64,000 nt of DNA from Planomonospora sp. ID82291 (GTDB lineage: Bacteria > Actinomycetota > Actinomycetes > Streptosporangiales > Streptosporangiaceae): NCBI RefSeq assembly GCF_015711645.1, contig NZ_JABTEX010000004.1:1-64000 (forward strand). Reading direction: 5' to 3'. Below the pieces are notes generated by a model. The model was given only the letters and a program-made list of their open reading frames with translations. It had not been told where the DNA came from and did not search any database. This document shows positions 22,507-30,908 of the stretch, piece by piece. Each line of letters starts with the position of its first letter. Position 1 is the first letter of the stretch. The position numbers were made by a program, and so were the translations under genes.

Positions 22507-23961
22507 ATGTCCTCTCTGCTGCTGCGCAACGCGCGGATCGGCCCCGGCGGCCCGCTCCGCCACGTCCTGATCGCCGCCGGCCGGGTCGAGCAGGTGCTCC
22601 GGCCCGGTGACGGCGCCCCTCTCCGCGAGGAGTCGGCCGACCTGGAGGGGGCCACGCTCCTGCCCGGCCTGTGGGACGCGCACGTGCACTGCGTGCAGTG
22701 GGCGCAGGCCCGGCGCCGGATCGACCTGAGCGGCGCCCGGTCGGCGCGCGAGGCGGCCGCCCTGGTGGCCCCGCACGCCGGGGAGGCCGGCGTCACCACC
22801 GGCTACGGCTTCCGCGACGCCCTGTGGCCGGACGCGCCGCACAAGTCGCTGCTGGAGGCGGCGGCCCCCGGCCGGGCGGTCGTGCTGGTCGGCAACGACC
22901 TGCACACCGCCTGGTTCAGCCCCGCGGCGCTGGCGGTGATCGGCCGGGGCGGGCATCCCACCGGGGTGCTGCGGGAGCAGGACTGCTACAACGCGATGGC
23001 GGAGCTGCCCGCGCCGCCGCAGGAGGAGCTCGACCGCCAGGTGGCCGAGGCGGTCACCGCCGCCGCGGCCAGAGGCGTGGTCGGCCTGATCGACTTCGAG
23101 TTCGCCGACAACGTCGCCGACTGGACGCGGCGGGCACGGCGGCACCGGATCGACGCCCGGGTGCGCTGCTCGATCCCGGGGGACCGGCTGGAGGAGGCGA
23201 TCGGGCGGGGGCTGCGCACCGGGCAGGAGGTGGCCGGATCGGGCGGGTTGCTGGAGGTCGGGCCGGTGAAGATCTTCACCGACGGCTCGCTGAACACCCG
23301 GACCGCCTACTGCGAGCACCCCTATCCGGGCACGGACTCCCACGGCCTGCTGGAGACGGCGCCGGACGAACTGCACCGCCTGATGGCGCGGGCCGCCGCG
23401 CACGGCCTGCATCCGGCCCTGCACGCCATCGGCGACCTGGCGGTGGGCATCGCGCTGGACGCCTTCGAGCGGGTCGGCTGTCCGGGCCGGATCGAGCACG
23501 CCCAACTGGTCCGCCCGGCCGACTTCGCCCGGTTCGCCCGTCCCGGCCTGGTCGCGGGCGTGCAGCCCGCGCACGCCCCCGACGACCGGGAGGTGGCCGA
23601 CCGGCACTGGTCCGGCAGGACCGGCAGGGCCTTCGCCTACGCCGGTCTGCTCGCGGCCGGCGCGACGCTGGAACTGGGCTCCGACGCCCCGGTGGCGCCG
23701 CTGGACCCGTGGGACGGGATCGCCTCCGCCGTGGAGCGCACCGACGACGGGCGTCCGCCGTGGCACCCCGAGCAGGCGATCGGCCTGCCGGAGGCGCTGG
23801 CGGCGGCCTGCGGGGGCCGCAGCGGCGTACGGCCGGGCGATCCCGCGGATCTGGTGATCGTCGAGCGGGACCCGGCCGCCCTGCGCGGGGAGGAGCTCCG
23901 TCGCACGGAGGTCCTGGGGACCCTGCTCGGCGGCCGGTGGACCCACCGGCGGTCCGTCTGA
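22507..23961 (+). CDS. Amidohydrolase family 3 (YtcJ-like) hydrolase
   Basis: 484 residues. The metal-dependent amidohydrolase fold is shown by the LPGLWDAHVH strand-1 motif (His59, His61), a Lys candidate in GPVKIFTDGSLN, the HAIGDLAV His, the IEHAQL His and the final LGSDAPVAPLDPW Asp. These mark the YtcJ-like branch, whose members hydrolyse N-acyl amides or formamides; the substrate here cannot be read. It stands between the metK terminator and priA without overlap, and its ATG lacks a strong ribosome-binding site. Confidence 0.85.
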   Translation: MSSLLLRNARIGPGGPLRHVLIAAGRVEQVLRPGDGAPLREESADLEGATLLPGLWDAHVHCVQWAQARRRIDLSGARSAREAAALVAPHAGEAGVTTGYGFRDALWPDAPHKSLLEAAAPGRAVVLVGNDLHTAWFSPAALAVIGRGGHPTGVLREQDCYNAMAELPAPPQEELDRQVAEAVTAAAARGVVGLIDFEFADNVADWTRRARRHRIDARVRCSIPGDRLEEAIGRGLRTGQEVAGSGGLLEVGPVKIFTDGSLNTRTAYCEHPYPGTDSHGLLETAPDELHRLMARAAAHGLHPALHAIGDLAVGIALDAFERVGCPGRIEHAQLVRPADFARFARPGLVAGVQPAHAPDDREVADRHWSGRTGRAFAYAGLLAAGATLELGSDAPVAPLDPWDGIASAVERTDDGRPPWHPEQAIGLPEALAAACGGRSGVRPGDPADLVIVERDPAALRGEELRRTEVLGTLLGGRWTHRRSV

Positions 23962-24032
23962 GGCGCGGCGGCGGTGATCCGGGTGGCGGTCCCGGCGGAT
24001 CGGTGAGAGGCGCCCGCGAGGTCTGGTAGGAC

Positions 24033-26114
24033 ATGGGGGTGACCCACACGACCCTCTCCCCGGACGACGGCGCCCTGCTCCCGCTGGACGCCGTCCGCGA
24101 GCGGCCCGCCCCCGCGCCGCGGAGCGCCGGGCCGGTGCGGGGCGTGCCGGAGCCGGCCGCGGAGCTGCCGGTCGCGCGGGTCGCCGTGGACACGCCGCTG
24201 CCCCACCTGGACCGGCCGTTCGACTACCTCGTCCCGGCACCCCTGGACGCCGCGGCCGTCCCGGGCTGCCGGGTCCGGGTGCGCTTCGCGGGCAAGCTCG
24301 TCGACGGGTTCCTGCTGGAGCGGGCGGAGACGAGCGGGCACCCGGGGAAGCTGGCCCGGCTGGAGCGGGTGGTCTCCGCCGAGCCGGTGCTGACCCCGGA
24401 GATCGCGGCGCTGGCCCGCGCCGTCGCCGACCGCTACGCCGGGACCCTGGCCGACGTCCTGCGCCTGGCCGTCCCGCCGCGCCACGCCAGGGTCGAGGCC
24501 GAGCCGTGCGCCCGCGAGCCGGAGGAGGCGCCTCTGGAGGCCGCCGGGCCGGGTCCGTGGGCGCACTACCCGGGCGGGGAGGCGTTCCTGGCGGAGCTGG
24601 CCGCCGGGCGCGCCCCGCGGGCGGTGTGGACCGCGCTGCCGGGGACCGGCCCGCGCGGCCCGGAGTGGCCGGAGGCGGTGGCGGTGGCGGTGCGCGAGAC
24701 GCTGCGCGGCGGCCGGGGCGCGCTCGTGGTCGTCCCCGACGGCAAGGACGTGGCGCTGGCCGGGGCGGCGCTGGAAGAGGTCCTGGGCGCGGGGCGGCAC
24801 GTGGCGCTCACCGCGGACCTGGGGCCCGCCGAGCGCTACCGGCGCTGGCTGCGGGTGCTGCGCGGCCAGGCCCGGGTGGCGCTGGGCACCCGGGGGACCG
24901 CGTTCGCCCCGGTGCGGGACCTGGGCCTGGCGGTCGTCTGGGACGACGGCGACGACCTGCACGCCGAGCGGCTGGCGCCGTACCCGCACACCCGCGAGGT
25001 CCTGGCGCTGCGGGCCCACCGGGGGGCGGCGGGCCTGCTCGTCGGCGGCCACGCCCGCACCGCCGAGGCCACCCGGCTGGTGGCCACCGGCTGGGCGGCC
25101 GCCCTGGCCGCGCCGCGCGAGGCGGTCCGGGCCCGGGCCCCGCGGGTACGGCCGGCCGGCGACGACGCGGAGCTGGCCAGGGACGAGGCGGCGCGGGCGG
25201 CCCGGCTGCCCAGCCTCGCCTGGCGCACGCTCCGGGCCGGTCTGGAGGACGGCCCGGTGCTGGTGCAGGTCCCCCGGCGGGGCTACCTGCCCGCGCTGTC
25301 GTGCCAGGACTGCCGGGCCGCGGCGCGCTGCGGGCACTGCGCGGGACCGCTCGCGCTGCGCGGCGGCCACGCGGCGCCGTACTGCCGCTGGTGCGGGCGG
25401 ATCGCGGGGGAGTGGCGCTGCGCGGCCTGCGGCGGGAGGCGGGTGCGGGCCCGGGTCGTGGGCGCCCGCCGGACGGCCGAGGAACTGGGGCGGGCCTTTC
25501 CCTCGGTCCCGGTCAGGACGTCGGGCCGGGACGGCGTGCTGGCCGCGGTCGGACCGGCCAGGGCGCTGGTGGTGGCCACCCCGGGGGCCGAACCGGTGCC
25601 GGAGGGCGGTTACGCGGCGGCGGTGCTGCTGGACGGGTGGGCCCTGCTGGGCCGGCCGGACCTGCGGGTGGCCGAGGAGACGCTGCGCCGGTGGTTGAAC
25701 GCCGCCGCCCTGCTGCGGCCCGGGGCCGAGCTGGTCGTGCTGGCCGACTCCTCGCTCTCCGTCGTGCAGGCGCTGCTGCGCTGGGACCCGGTCACGCACG
25801 CCGAGCGGGAACTGGCCGACAGGACAGAACTCGGTTTCCCCCCGGCGATGCGGATGGCGACGCTGACCGGGTCCCCGGCGGCGGTCAGGGAGATGCTGGG
25901 GGAGACCGCGCTGCCGGAGGGGGCGCGGGTGCTCGGCCCGGTGCCCGTGGAGACGCCCCGGGGCGATCAGGTGCGGGAACGCGCCATCGTGCGGGTGCCG
26001 TGGGGGGCCGCCCCGGTGCTCGCCTCGGCGCTGAAGGGGGCCGCCGGCGTGCGGTCGGCGCGTAAGGCGCCGGAGGTGGTCAGAGTATGCATCGACCCTA
26101 TGGACGCCATTTGA
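24033..26114 (+). CDS. priA: Actinobacterial PriA (primosomal protein N', helicase motifs lost)
   Basis: 693 residues. The N-terminal 3'-DNA-end-binding domain (RVAVDTPLPHLDRPFDYLVP, about 50-70) is typical of PriA, as are the paired zinc-binding cysteines in the region SCQDCRAAARCGHC, YCRWCG and CAACGG (about 425-470). No Walker A GxGKT appears where the helicase P-loop should be; the equivalent stretch reads WTALPGTGPRGPEW. Actinobacterial PriA proteins are known to lack the ATPase motifs, so this is probably a DNA-binding replication-restart factor rather than a helicase. ATG at 24033 follows GGTAGG. Confidence 0.88.
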   Translation: MGVTHTTLSPDDGALLPLDAVRERPAPAPRSAGPVRGVPEPAAELPVARVAVDTPLPHLDRPFDYLVPAPLDAAAVPGCRVRVRFAGKLVDGFLLERAETSGHPGKLARLERVVSAEPVLTPEIAALARAVADRYAGTLADVLRLAVPPRHARVEAEPCAREPEEAPLEAAGPGPWAHYPGGEAFLAELAAGRAPRAVWTALPGTGPRGPEWPEAVAVAVRETLRGGRGALVVVPDGKDVALAGAALEEVLGAGRHVALTADLGPAERYRRWLRVLRGQARVALGTRGTAFAPVRDLGLAVVWDDGDDLHAERLAPYPHTREVLALRAHRGAAGLLVGGHARTAEATRLVATGWAAALAAPREAVRARAPRVRPAGDDAELARDEAARAARLPSLAWRTLRAGLEDGPVLVQVPRRGYLPALSCQDCRAAARCGHCAGPLALRGGHAAPYCRWCGRIAGEWRCAACGGRRVRARVVGARRTAEELGRAFPSVPVRTSGRDGVLAAVGPARALVVATPGAEPVPEGGYAAAVLLDGWALLGRPDLRVAEETLRRWLNAAALLRPGAELVVLADSSLSVVQALLRWDPVTHAERELADRTELGFPPAMRMATLTGSPAAVREMLGETALPEGARVLGPVPVETPRGDQVRERAIVRVPWGAAPVLASALKGAAGVRSARKAPEVVRVCIDPMDAI

Positions 26115-26163
26115 GCAGTTTCCCCGATTCGCGGTGCTGACAGTAAGCCGTTAATTTCTCCCT

Positions 26164-27813
26164 GTGTCGATTGAATGGGTGAATCGGGCCATCGACGATC
26201 TTCGGGCGTGGGGGCGTGCGCACGGCCGCGAGGTCGACGCGGACGAGGCGCGTCTGCTCTGCGACTACGCCAGCGACTACCTGGATGTGAACGAGCTGGG
26301 GGATTTCACCTCGGTCACTTTCGAGGAGCTGCTGCTCAACATCTATCCGCGCAAGGTCATCGCCCCTCCGGAAAGCGCTCCGGAGACGGTCGCCGCCGCC
26401 CGGACCCTCGTCGACTTCCTCCTGGAGACCGAGGAGATCGGCGGGAAGATGGCCGCGCGCATGCGCGCCACCCTGGACCGGATCGAGCCCGAGATGCCCG
26501 TCGCCCTGGCCGACACCTCCCGGTTCGGCATGGCCAAGAGCCTCTTCAGCGCGATGGGCGCCGACGCGCTGGACGGCGAGCCGGACTCCCCGCCCGCCGA
26601 GGACGGCCGGCAGGGGGAGTTCTGCGAGTGCCCGGGCTGCTCCCCCCTGCCGCCGGTACGGCTGGCCCCCCGCGAGGCGCTGGCCGAGGCCGCGCTGCGG
26701 GTCCCCCTGCTGACCGACGTCCGCCGCCTGGTCCAGTGGATGCTGGCCGGAGGGCGCACGCCGACCCGCAAGGGCGCCCTGCGGGTGCGCGACGCCGCCG
26801 AGGCGAGCGCGCAGCTGGCCGTCGGCGACCCCGCGTTCCTGTGGGACCTGGCGGTGCACACCGGCCTGGTCGAGACGGAGGGCACGGCGGTCTTCGACGG
26901 CGAGGACCCCGACCCCCTGGAGGTGTGGGCCGCGACGGTGCGGTTCGCGGTGGAGCAGGAGACCGGCGGGGCCTTCAGCGGCGACCGGCTCGTCGACGAG
27001 GAGCTCTACACCCTGCTGGACCTGTTCTACCGGGTGCAGGCGCCGGTGCCGGTGCCCGTCGTCCAGGAGTACCTCGAAGACGAGATCGGCCTGGCCGACG
27101 AGGGCGCCGAGATCGACCTGGAGGAGGCCGGGCGGCGGCTGGCCTACTGCGGGCTGCTCCGGCAGGGCGAGGGGACGCTGGAGCTGACCCCGCTGGCGGT
27201 CTGGGGCCTGCACGAGCTCTACGACGTCTTCGGCATCGACGCACCCGAGGCGCCCGACCTGGCCGCGGCCGACGCGGACGGGCTCATCGAAGGGCTGCTG
27301 GCCGGCGTGCTCCCCGAGGTGGCCGAGTCCGACATCGCCGGCTGGCTGGCCCGCCGGAGTCCCGCCGAGGCCGCCGCCGAGCTGCTGGCGGCGGCCTCGG
27401 GCGCGCCCGCCGCCGCCCGGGGGGTCGCGGTCACGATCGTCGACCGGCTCGGCGCGGAGGCGGAGGAGTCCGTCCGGGACTTCCTCCAGGACGCCGAGCT
27501 GCGCCCGCACGCCGTGCACTGGCTGTCGGCGCGCGGCCTGGCCGCCCCGACGCTCACCCCGGACGAGCTGCTCTGGATGAGCGTGGACATGCTCGCCCTG
27601 GCCCTGCCCGCGGCGGAGGAGGACCCGGAGGGGTTCGCCGAGAACATGGCCGCCTCCGGCCCTCCGTCGCACGTGATCGAGGAGATGTGGCGGGTGGACC
27701 ACCCCGACGCCGTCGACGTGCTGGAACTCCTCGGACGCTCGCTGCCGGACCAGAACGCGGCCAAGGCCGCCCGCAAGGCGGCCTTCAAGGCCCGTTCGCG
27801 CGCGATCGGCTGA
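26164..27813 (+). CDS. Unrecognised 549-residue protein, CxCPxC paralogue 1
   Basis: I do not recognise a named family. It starts at GTG (Ser-Ile-Glu-Trp next). The N-terminal 150 residues are helical and acidic and absent from its neighbour. A Cys154-Glu-Cys156-Pro-Gly-Cys159 cluster follows, a plausible metal site. A long alpha-helical part then shows repeat-like segments (SPAEAAAELLAAASGAPAAARG and the following helix), suggestive of HEAT-type repeats. It ends in a basic KAARKAAFKARSRAIG tail. From the cysteine cluster on it aligns along its length with the next gene. There are no transmembrane helices. It lies 50 bp after priA. Confidence 0.8.
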   Translation: MSIEWVNRAIDDLRAWGRAHGREVDADEARLLCDYASDYLDVNELGDFTSVTFEELLLNIYPRKVIAPPESAPETVAAARTLVDFLLETEEIGGKMAARMRATLDRIEPEMPVALADTSRFGMAKSLFSAMGADALDGEPDSPPAEDGRQGEFCECPGCSPLPPVRLAPREALAEAALRVPLLTDVRRLVQWMLAGGRTPTRKGALRVRDAAEASAQLAVGDPAFLWDLAVHTGLVETEGTAVFDGEDPDPLEVWAATVRFAVEQETGGAFSGDRLVDEELYTLLDLFYRVQAPVPVPVVQEYLEDEIGLADEGAEIDLEEAGRRLAYCGLLRQGEGTLELTPLAVWGLHELYDVFGIDAPEAPDLAAADADGLIEGLLAGVLPEVAESDIAGWLARRSPAEAAAELLAAASGAPAAARGVAVTIVDRLGAEAEESVRDFLQDAELRPHAVHWLSARGLAAPTLTPDELLWMSVDMLALALPAAEEDPEGFAENMAASGPPSHVIEEMWRVDHPDAVDVLELLGRSLPDQNAAKAARKAAFKARSRAIG

Positions 27814-27853
27814 GCCGTACATCCGTGGTGCTCTTGTGGAGTAAGTTTCACGG

Positions 27854-29254
27854 GTGGCAAAGAGCGGGAACACCGGCAACGTCTTCGATCTCGGCGAACT
27901 GCGGAGGCTGGTCGACGAGTTGGGGACCGCGCCTCAGGAGGCGCGGGCGGCCGTGCTCGGCGAGGCCGTCGCGGAGGACGCGGGGTCCGCTGGAGACGCC
28001 GACTGCGACTGCCCGAGCTGCGGCGCCGAGGCGCTGAGCTTCCCGCCGGTCGAGCTCGCCCCCGACGCCGAGCTCGCCCGGGCGGTGCTCGCGGTCCCCC
28101 TGGTGCGGGACGCCCAGCGGCTGGCGGCCTGGACCGGCACCCGGCAGGTGACCCCCGAGTGCCTGCTGCCCGACCCGTTCCTGGCGGCCGCCGAACTCGG
28201 CCTGCCCGATCCCGCCCGGCTCCACCTGCTCTGGGTCGTCGCGGTCAACACCGGCATGCTGCGGATCTCCCGGGGCACGGCCGCCCCCGGGCCGCTCGTC
28301 CTGAGCGGTGACCTGCCTGCGCGGGCGCTGCTGGAGTTCTGGGACGGCGTGGTCATGGACGTGCTGGACCGGGCCGACGAGAGCCTGACGGGCTCCGCCG
28401 TGGTGGACGAGCACCTCGCCGAGATGCTCGCGACGATGTACGCCATGAGCGACGGGCTGTCCCCCGCCACCCTGGTCAAGGGCATCCTGCAGTCGCACGA
28501 GGTGGCCTGCGAGGCCCGCCCGGCGCAGATGCGGCAGCTGGCGGCCTCCCTGCCGGCAGAGCTGGGAGCGGCGCTGGACCTGCTCGGCTACTGCGGCCTG
28601 GTCGAGCGGTCGCCGGTGGGCTGGCCCCGGCTGACCCCGCTCGGCGTGTGGGCGGTCCGCCAGGACCTGATGCGGGAGGGCCACGACGCGCCCACCGGCG
28701 CGGAGGTCGCGGTCTTCGCCGACCTCGGCGCGGGCGAGCTCGTCGAGGCGATCGTCAAGGGCTCCGCCGCGCCCAGCGCCGTCACCGTGTGGCTGGAGTC
28801 GCGCACCCCCGAGGCCGCCGCCCGGGAGCTGCTCGGGGTCGCCGCCTCCGGCGCGGCCGGGCAGCGCGGCGTGGTGAGCACGATCCTGGAGGAGCTCGGG
28901 CCCGAGGCCGAGGCCCCCGTCCGGGAGGCCCTCGCCGAGCCCTCGCTGTGGCGCTACGCGGCCTCCTGGCTGCACATCCGCGACCTGCCCGCGCCCACCC
29001 TCACGCCCGCCGACAGCACCTGGATCGCGGTCGACACGCTCGCCTCGCTGATCCACCAGGGCCGGGCCCCCGAGGGGATGGGCGAGTTCGCCGCGCTCGA
29101 ACCGGGTGAGGACCTGGTCCGCCTGGTCGAGGAGATGGCCCTCGTCGAGCACCCCGACGCGATCGTGGTGCTCGACATGCTCGGCGCGCACCACGCCGAC
29201 GCCGCCGTGGCCAAGGCCGCGCGCAAGGCGGTCATGAAGGCCCGCTCCCGGTAG
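27854..29254 (+). CDS. Unrecognised 466-residue protein, CxCPxC paralogue 2
   Basis: Clearly a paralogue of the preceding gene. Cys51-Asp-Cys53-Pro-Ser-Cys56 is followed by the same order of features: VPLVRDAQRLAAW, a Tyr-Cys-Gly-Leu segment (LLGYCGLVERS versus RLAYCGLLRQG), TPLGVWAV, RTPEAAARELLGVAASG, LPAPTLTPADSTWIAVDTLA, EHPDAIVVLDMLG and a basic AKAARKAVMKARSR end. It lacks the 100-residue N-terminal extension of its partner. The GTG start is 40 bp after the previous stop, so the pair is probably co-transcribed. Function is unknown; nucleic-acid or protein scaffolding is possible given the basic tails. Confidence 0.8.
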   Translation: MAKSGNTGNVFDLGELRRLVDELGTAPQEARAAVLGEAVAEDAGSAGDADCDCPSCGAEALSFPPVELAPDAELARAVLAVPLVRDAQRLAAWTGTRQVTPECLLPDPFLAAAELGLPDPARLHLLWVVAVNTGMLRISRGTAAPGPLVLSGDLPARALLEFWDGVVMDVLDRADESLTGSAVVDEHLAEMLATMYAMSDGLSPATLVKGILQSHEVACEARPAQMRQLAASLPAELGAALDLLGYCGLVERSPVGWPRLTPLGVWAVRQDLMREGHDAPTGAEVAVFADLGAGELVEAIVKGSAAPSAVTVWLESRTPEAAARELLGVAASGAAGQRGVVSTILEELGPEAEAPVREALAEPSLWRYAASWLHIRDLPAPTLTPADSTWIAVDTLASLIHQGRAPEGMGEFAALEPGEDLVRLVEEMALVEHPDAIVVLDMLGAHHADAAVAKAARKAVMKARSR

Positions 29255-29420
29255 ACCGGCTCCGGGGCGGTCCTGCGGCGGTGCGGGGCGGTCCCGCAGC
29301 CGGCCGGGGGCGTCCGGAGGGCGGTCCCGCAGCCGCCGGGGGGCCGTCCGGTCGCGGGCGCGAGCGCGGTCCGCACCGCCGGGGCCCCTAAACTGGGGGG
29401 ATTCCGTGGAAGGAGCCCAG

Positions 29421-29969
29421 TTGGCCATTCAGTCAATCCGCCTCTTCGGCGACCCGGTGCTGCGCACGCCCGCGGAGCCGGTGAAGGACTTCGACAAGGA
29501 GCTGCGCAAGCTCGTCAAGGACCTCACCGACACCATGATGGACGCGCCCGGCGCGGGTCTGGCCGCACCGCAGATCGGGGTCGGGCTGCGGGTCTTCACC
29601 TACTACGTCGACGACCGGCTCGGTCACCTGATCAACCCGAACCTCGACCTGTCCGAGGACATGGACGAGGAGGGGGAGGAGGGCTGCCTGTCCTTCCCCG
29701 GCCTGTCCTATCCGACGCCGCGGGCGATCCGCGCGGTGGCCAAGGGCTTCGACATGTACGGCGAGCCGGTCACCCTGGAGGGCACCGACCTGATGGCCCG
29801 CTGCTTCCAGCACGAGACCGACCACCTGGACGGCATCCTGTTCATCGACCGGATGGACGCCGCGCAGCGCAAGCTGGCGATGCGGGAGATCCGCCAGGCC
29901 GAGTGGAGCGGGCTGTCCGCGCCCGCGTTCAAGTTCTCCCCGCACGCCACCCACGGGAAGGCTCTGTAG
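29421..29969 (+). CDS. def: Peptide deformylase
   Basis: 182 residues. It removes the formyl group from nascent N-termini. The three metal motifs are present: [19 protein letters not shown] and QHETDHLDG (HExxH). The start is TTG, chosen because GGAAGGAG lies 5 bases before it and the reading Ala-Ile-Gln-Ser-Ile-Arg-Leu-Phe-Gly matches family N-termini; a GTG 15 bases upstream would place the ribosome-binding site inside the gene. fmt follows after 5 bp, placing formylation and deformylation in one unit. Confidence 0.96.
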   Translation: MAIQSIRLFGDPVLRTPAEPVKDFDKELRKLVKDLTDTMMDAPGAGLAAPQIGVGLRVFTYYVDDRLGHLINPNLDLSEDMDEEGEEGCLSFPGLSYPTPRAIRAVAKGFDMYGEPVTLEGTDLMARCFQHETDHLDGILFIDRMDAAQRKLAMREIRQAEWSGLSAPAFKFSPHATHGKAL

Positions 29970-29974
29970 GAACC

Positions 29975-30904
29975 GTGCGCCTGGTCTTCGCTGGAACCCC
30001 GGACACCGCCCTGCCCTCGCTGCGCGCGCTGCTCGACTCGCCGCGCCACGACGTCGTCGCCGTCGTCACCCGCCCGGACGCCCCGTCGGGCCGGGGGCGC
30101 AAGGTCCATCCCAGCCCCGTGGCCGAGCTGGCCGAGGAGGCGGGCATCGAGGTCCTCAGACCGCCGAAGGCGGGTGATCCGGCGTTCCTGGAGCGGCTGC
30201 GCCGGATCGGGCCGGACGCCTGCCCGGTGGTCGCCTACGGGGCCCTGCTGCCCCAGTCGGCGCTGGACGTCCCGCGCCACGGCTGGATCAACCTCCACTT
30301 CTCGATCCTGCCCGCGTGGCGGGGGGCCGCCCCCGTGCAGCACGCCGTACTGCACGGTGACGAGATCACCGGCGCGAGCACCTTCCAGATCGTCAAGGAG
30401 CTGGACGCCGGACCCGTCTACGGCGTGGTCACCGAGAAGATCCGCGCCACCGACACCAGCGGTGGGCTGCTGGCCCGGCTGGCCGAGTCCGGCGCCGAGC
30501 TGCTGGCGGCCACCCTCGACGGGATCGAGGACGGCACGCTGGCGGCCCGGCCGCAGCCCGCCGAGGGGGTGAGCCTCGCCCCGAAGATCAACGTCGAGGA
30601 CGCCCGGATCGACTGGACCGCCCCGGCGATGCGGGCGGACCGCCTGATCCGCGCCTGCACCCCCGCCCCCGGCGCGTGGACCGAGTTCCGCGGTCAGCGG
30701 ATCAAACTGGGCCCGGTGCGGCCCGCGCCCGATGCGCCGGCGCTCGCCCCCGGCCGGATCTCGGCGGCCAAGGACTCCGTCCTGGTCGGTACGGCCACGC
30801 ATCCGGTGGAGCTGGGCGAGGTGCAGCCGCAGGGCAAGCGCCTGATGACCGCGGGGGAGTGGGCCCGCGGCGTACGGCCCACCGACGAGGATCGGCTGGT
30901 CTGA
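29975..30904 (+). CDS. fmt: Methionyl-tRNA formyltransferase
   Basis: 309 residues. It formylates initiator Met-tRNA. The formyl-transfer active site is visible in [20 protein letters not shown] (Asn and His), and an Asp downstream, with the C-terminal tRNA-binding domain from about 205. The GTG start (Arg-Leu-Val-Phe-Ala-Gly-Thr-Pro next) follows GTAGGAA, 5 bp after def. rsmB begins 4 bp later. Confidence 0.96.
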   Translation: MRLVFAGTPDTALPSLRALLDSPRHDVVAVVTRPDAPSGRGRKVHPSPVAELAEEAGIEVLRPPKAGDPAFLERLRRIGPDACPVVAYGALLPQSALDVPRHGWINLHFSILPAWRGAAPVQHAVLHGDEITGASTFQIVKELDAGPVYGVVTEKIRATDTSGGLLARLAESGAELLAATLDGIEDGTLAARPQPAEGVSLAPKINVEDARIDWTAPAMRADRLIRACTPAPGAWTEFRGQRIKLGPVRPAPDAPALAPGRISAAKDSVLVGTATHPVELGEVQPQGKRLMTAGEWARGVRPTDEDRLV

Positions 30905-30908
30905 GCGG

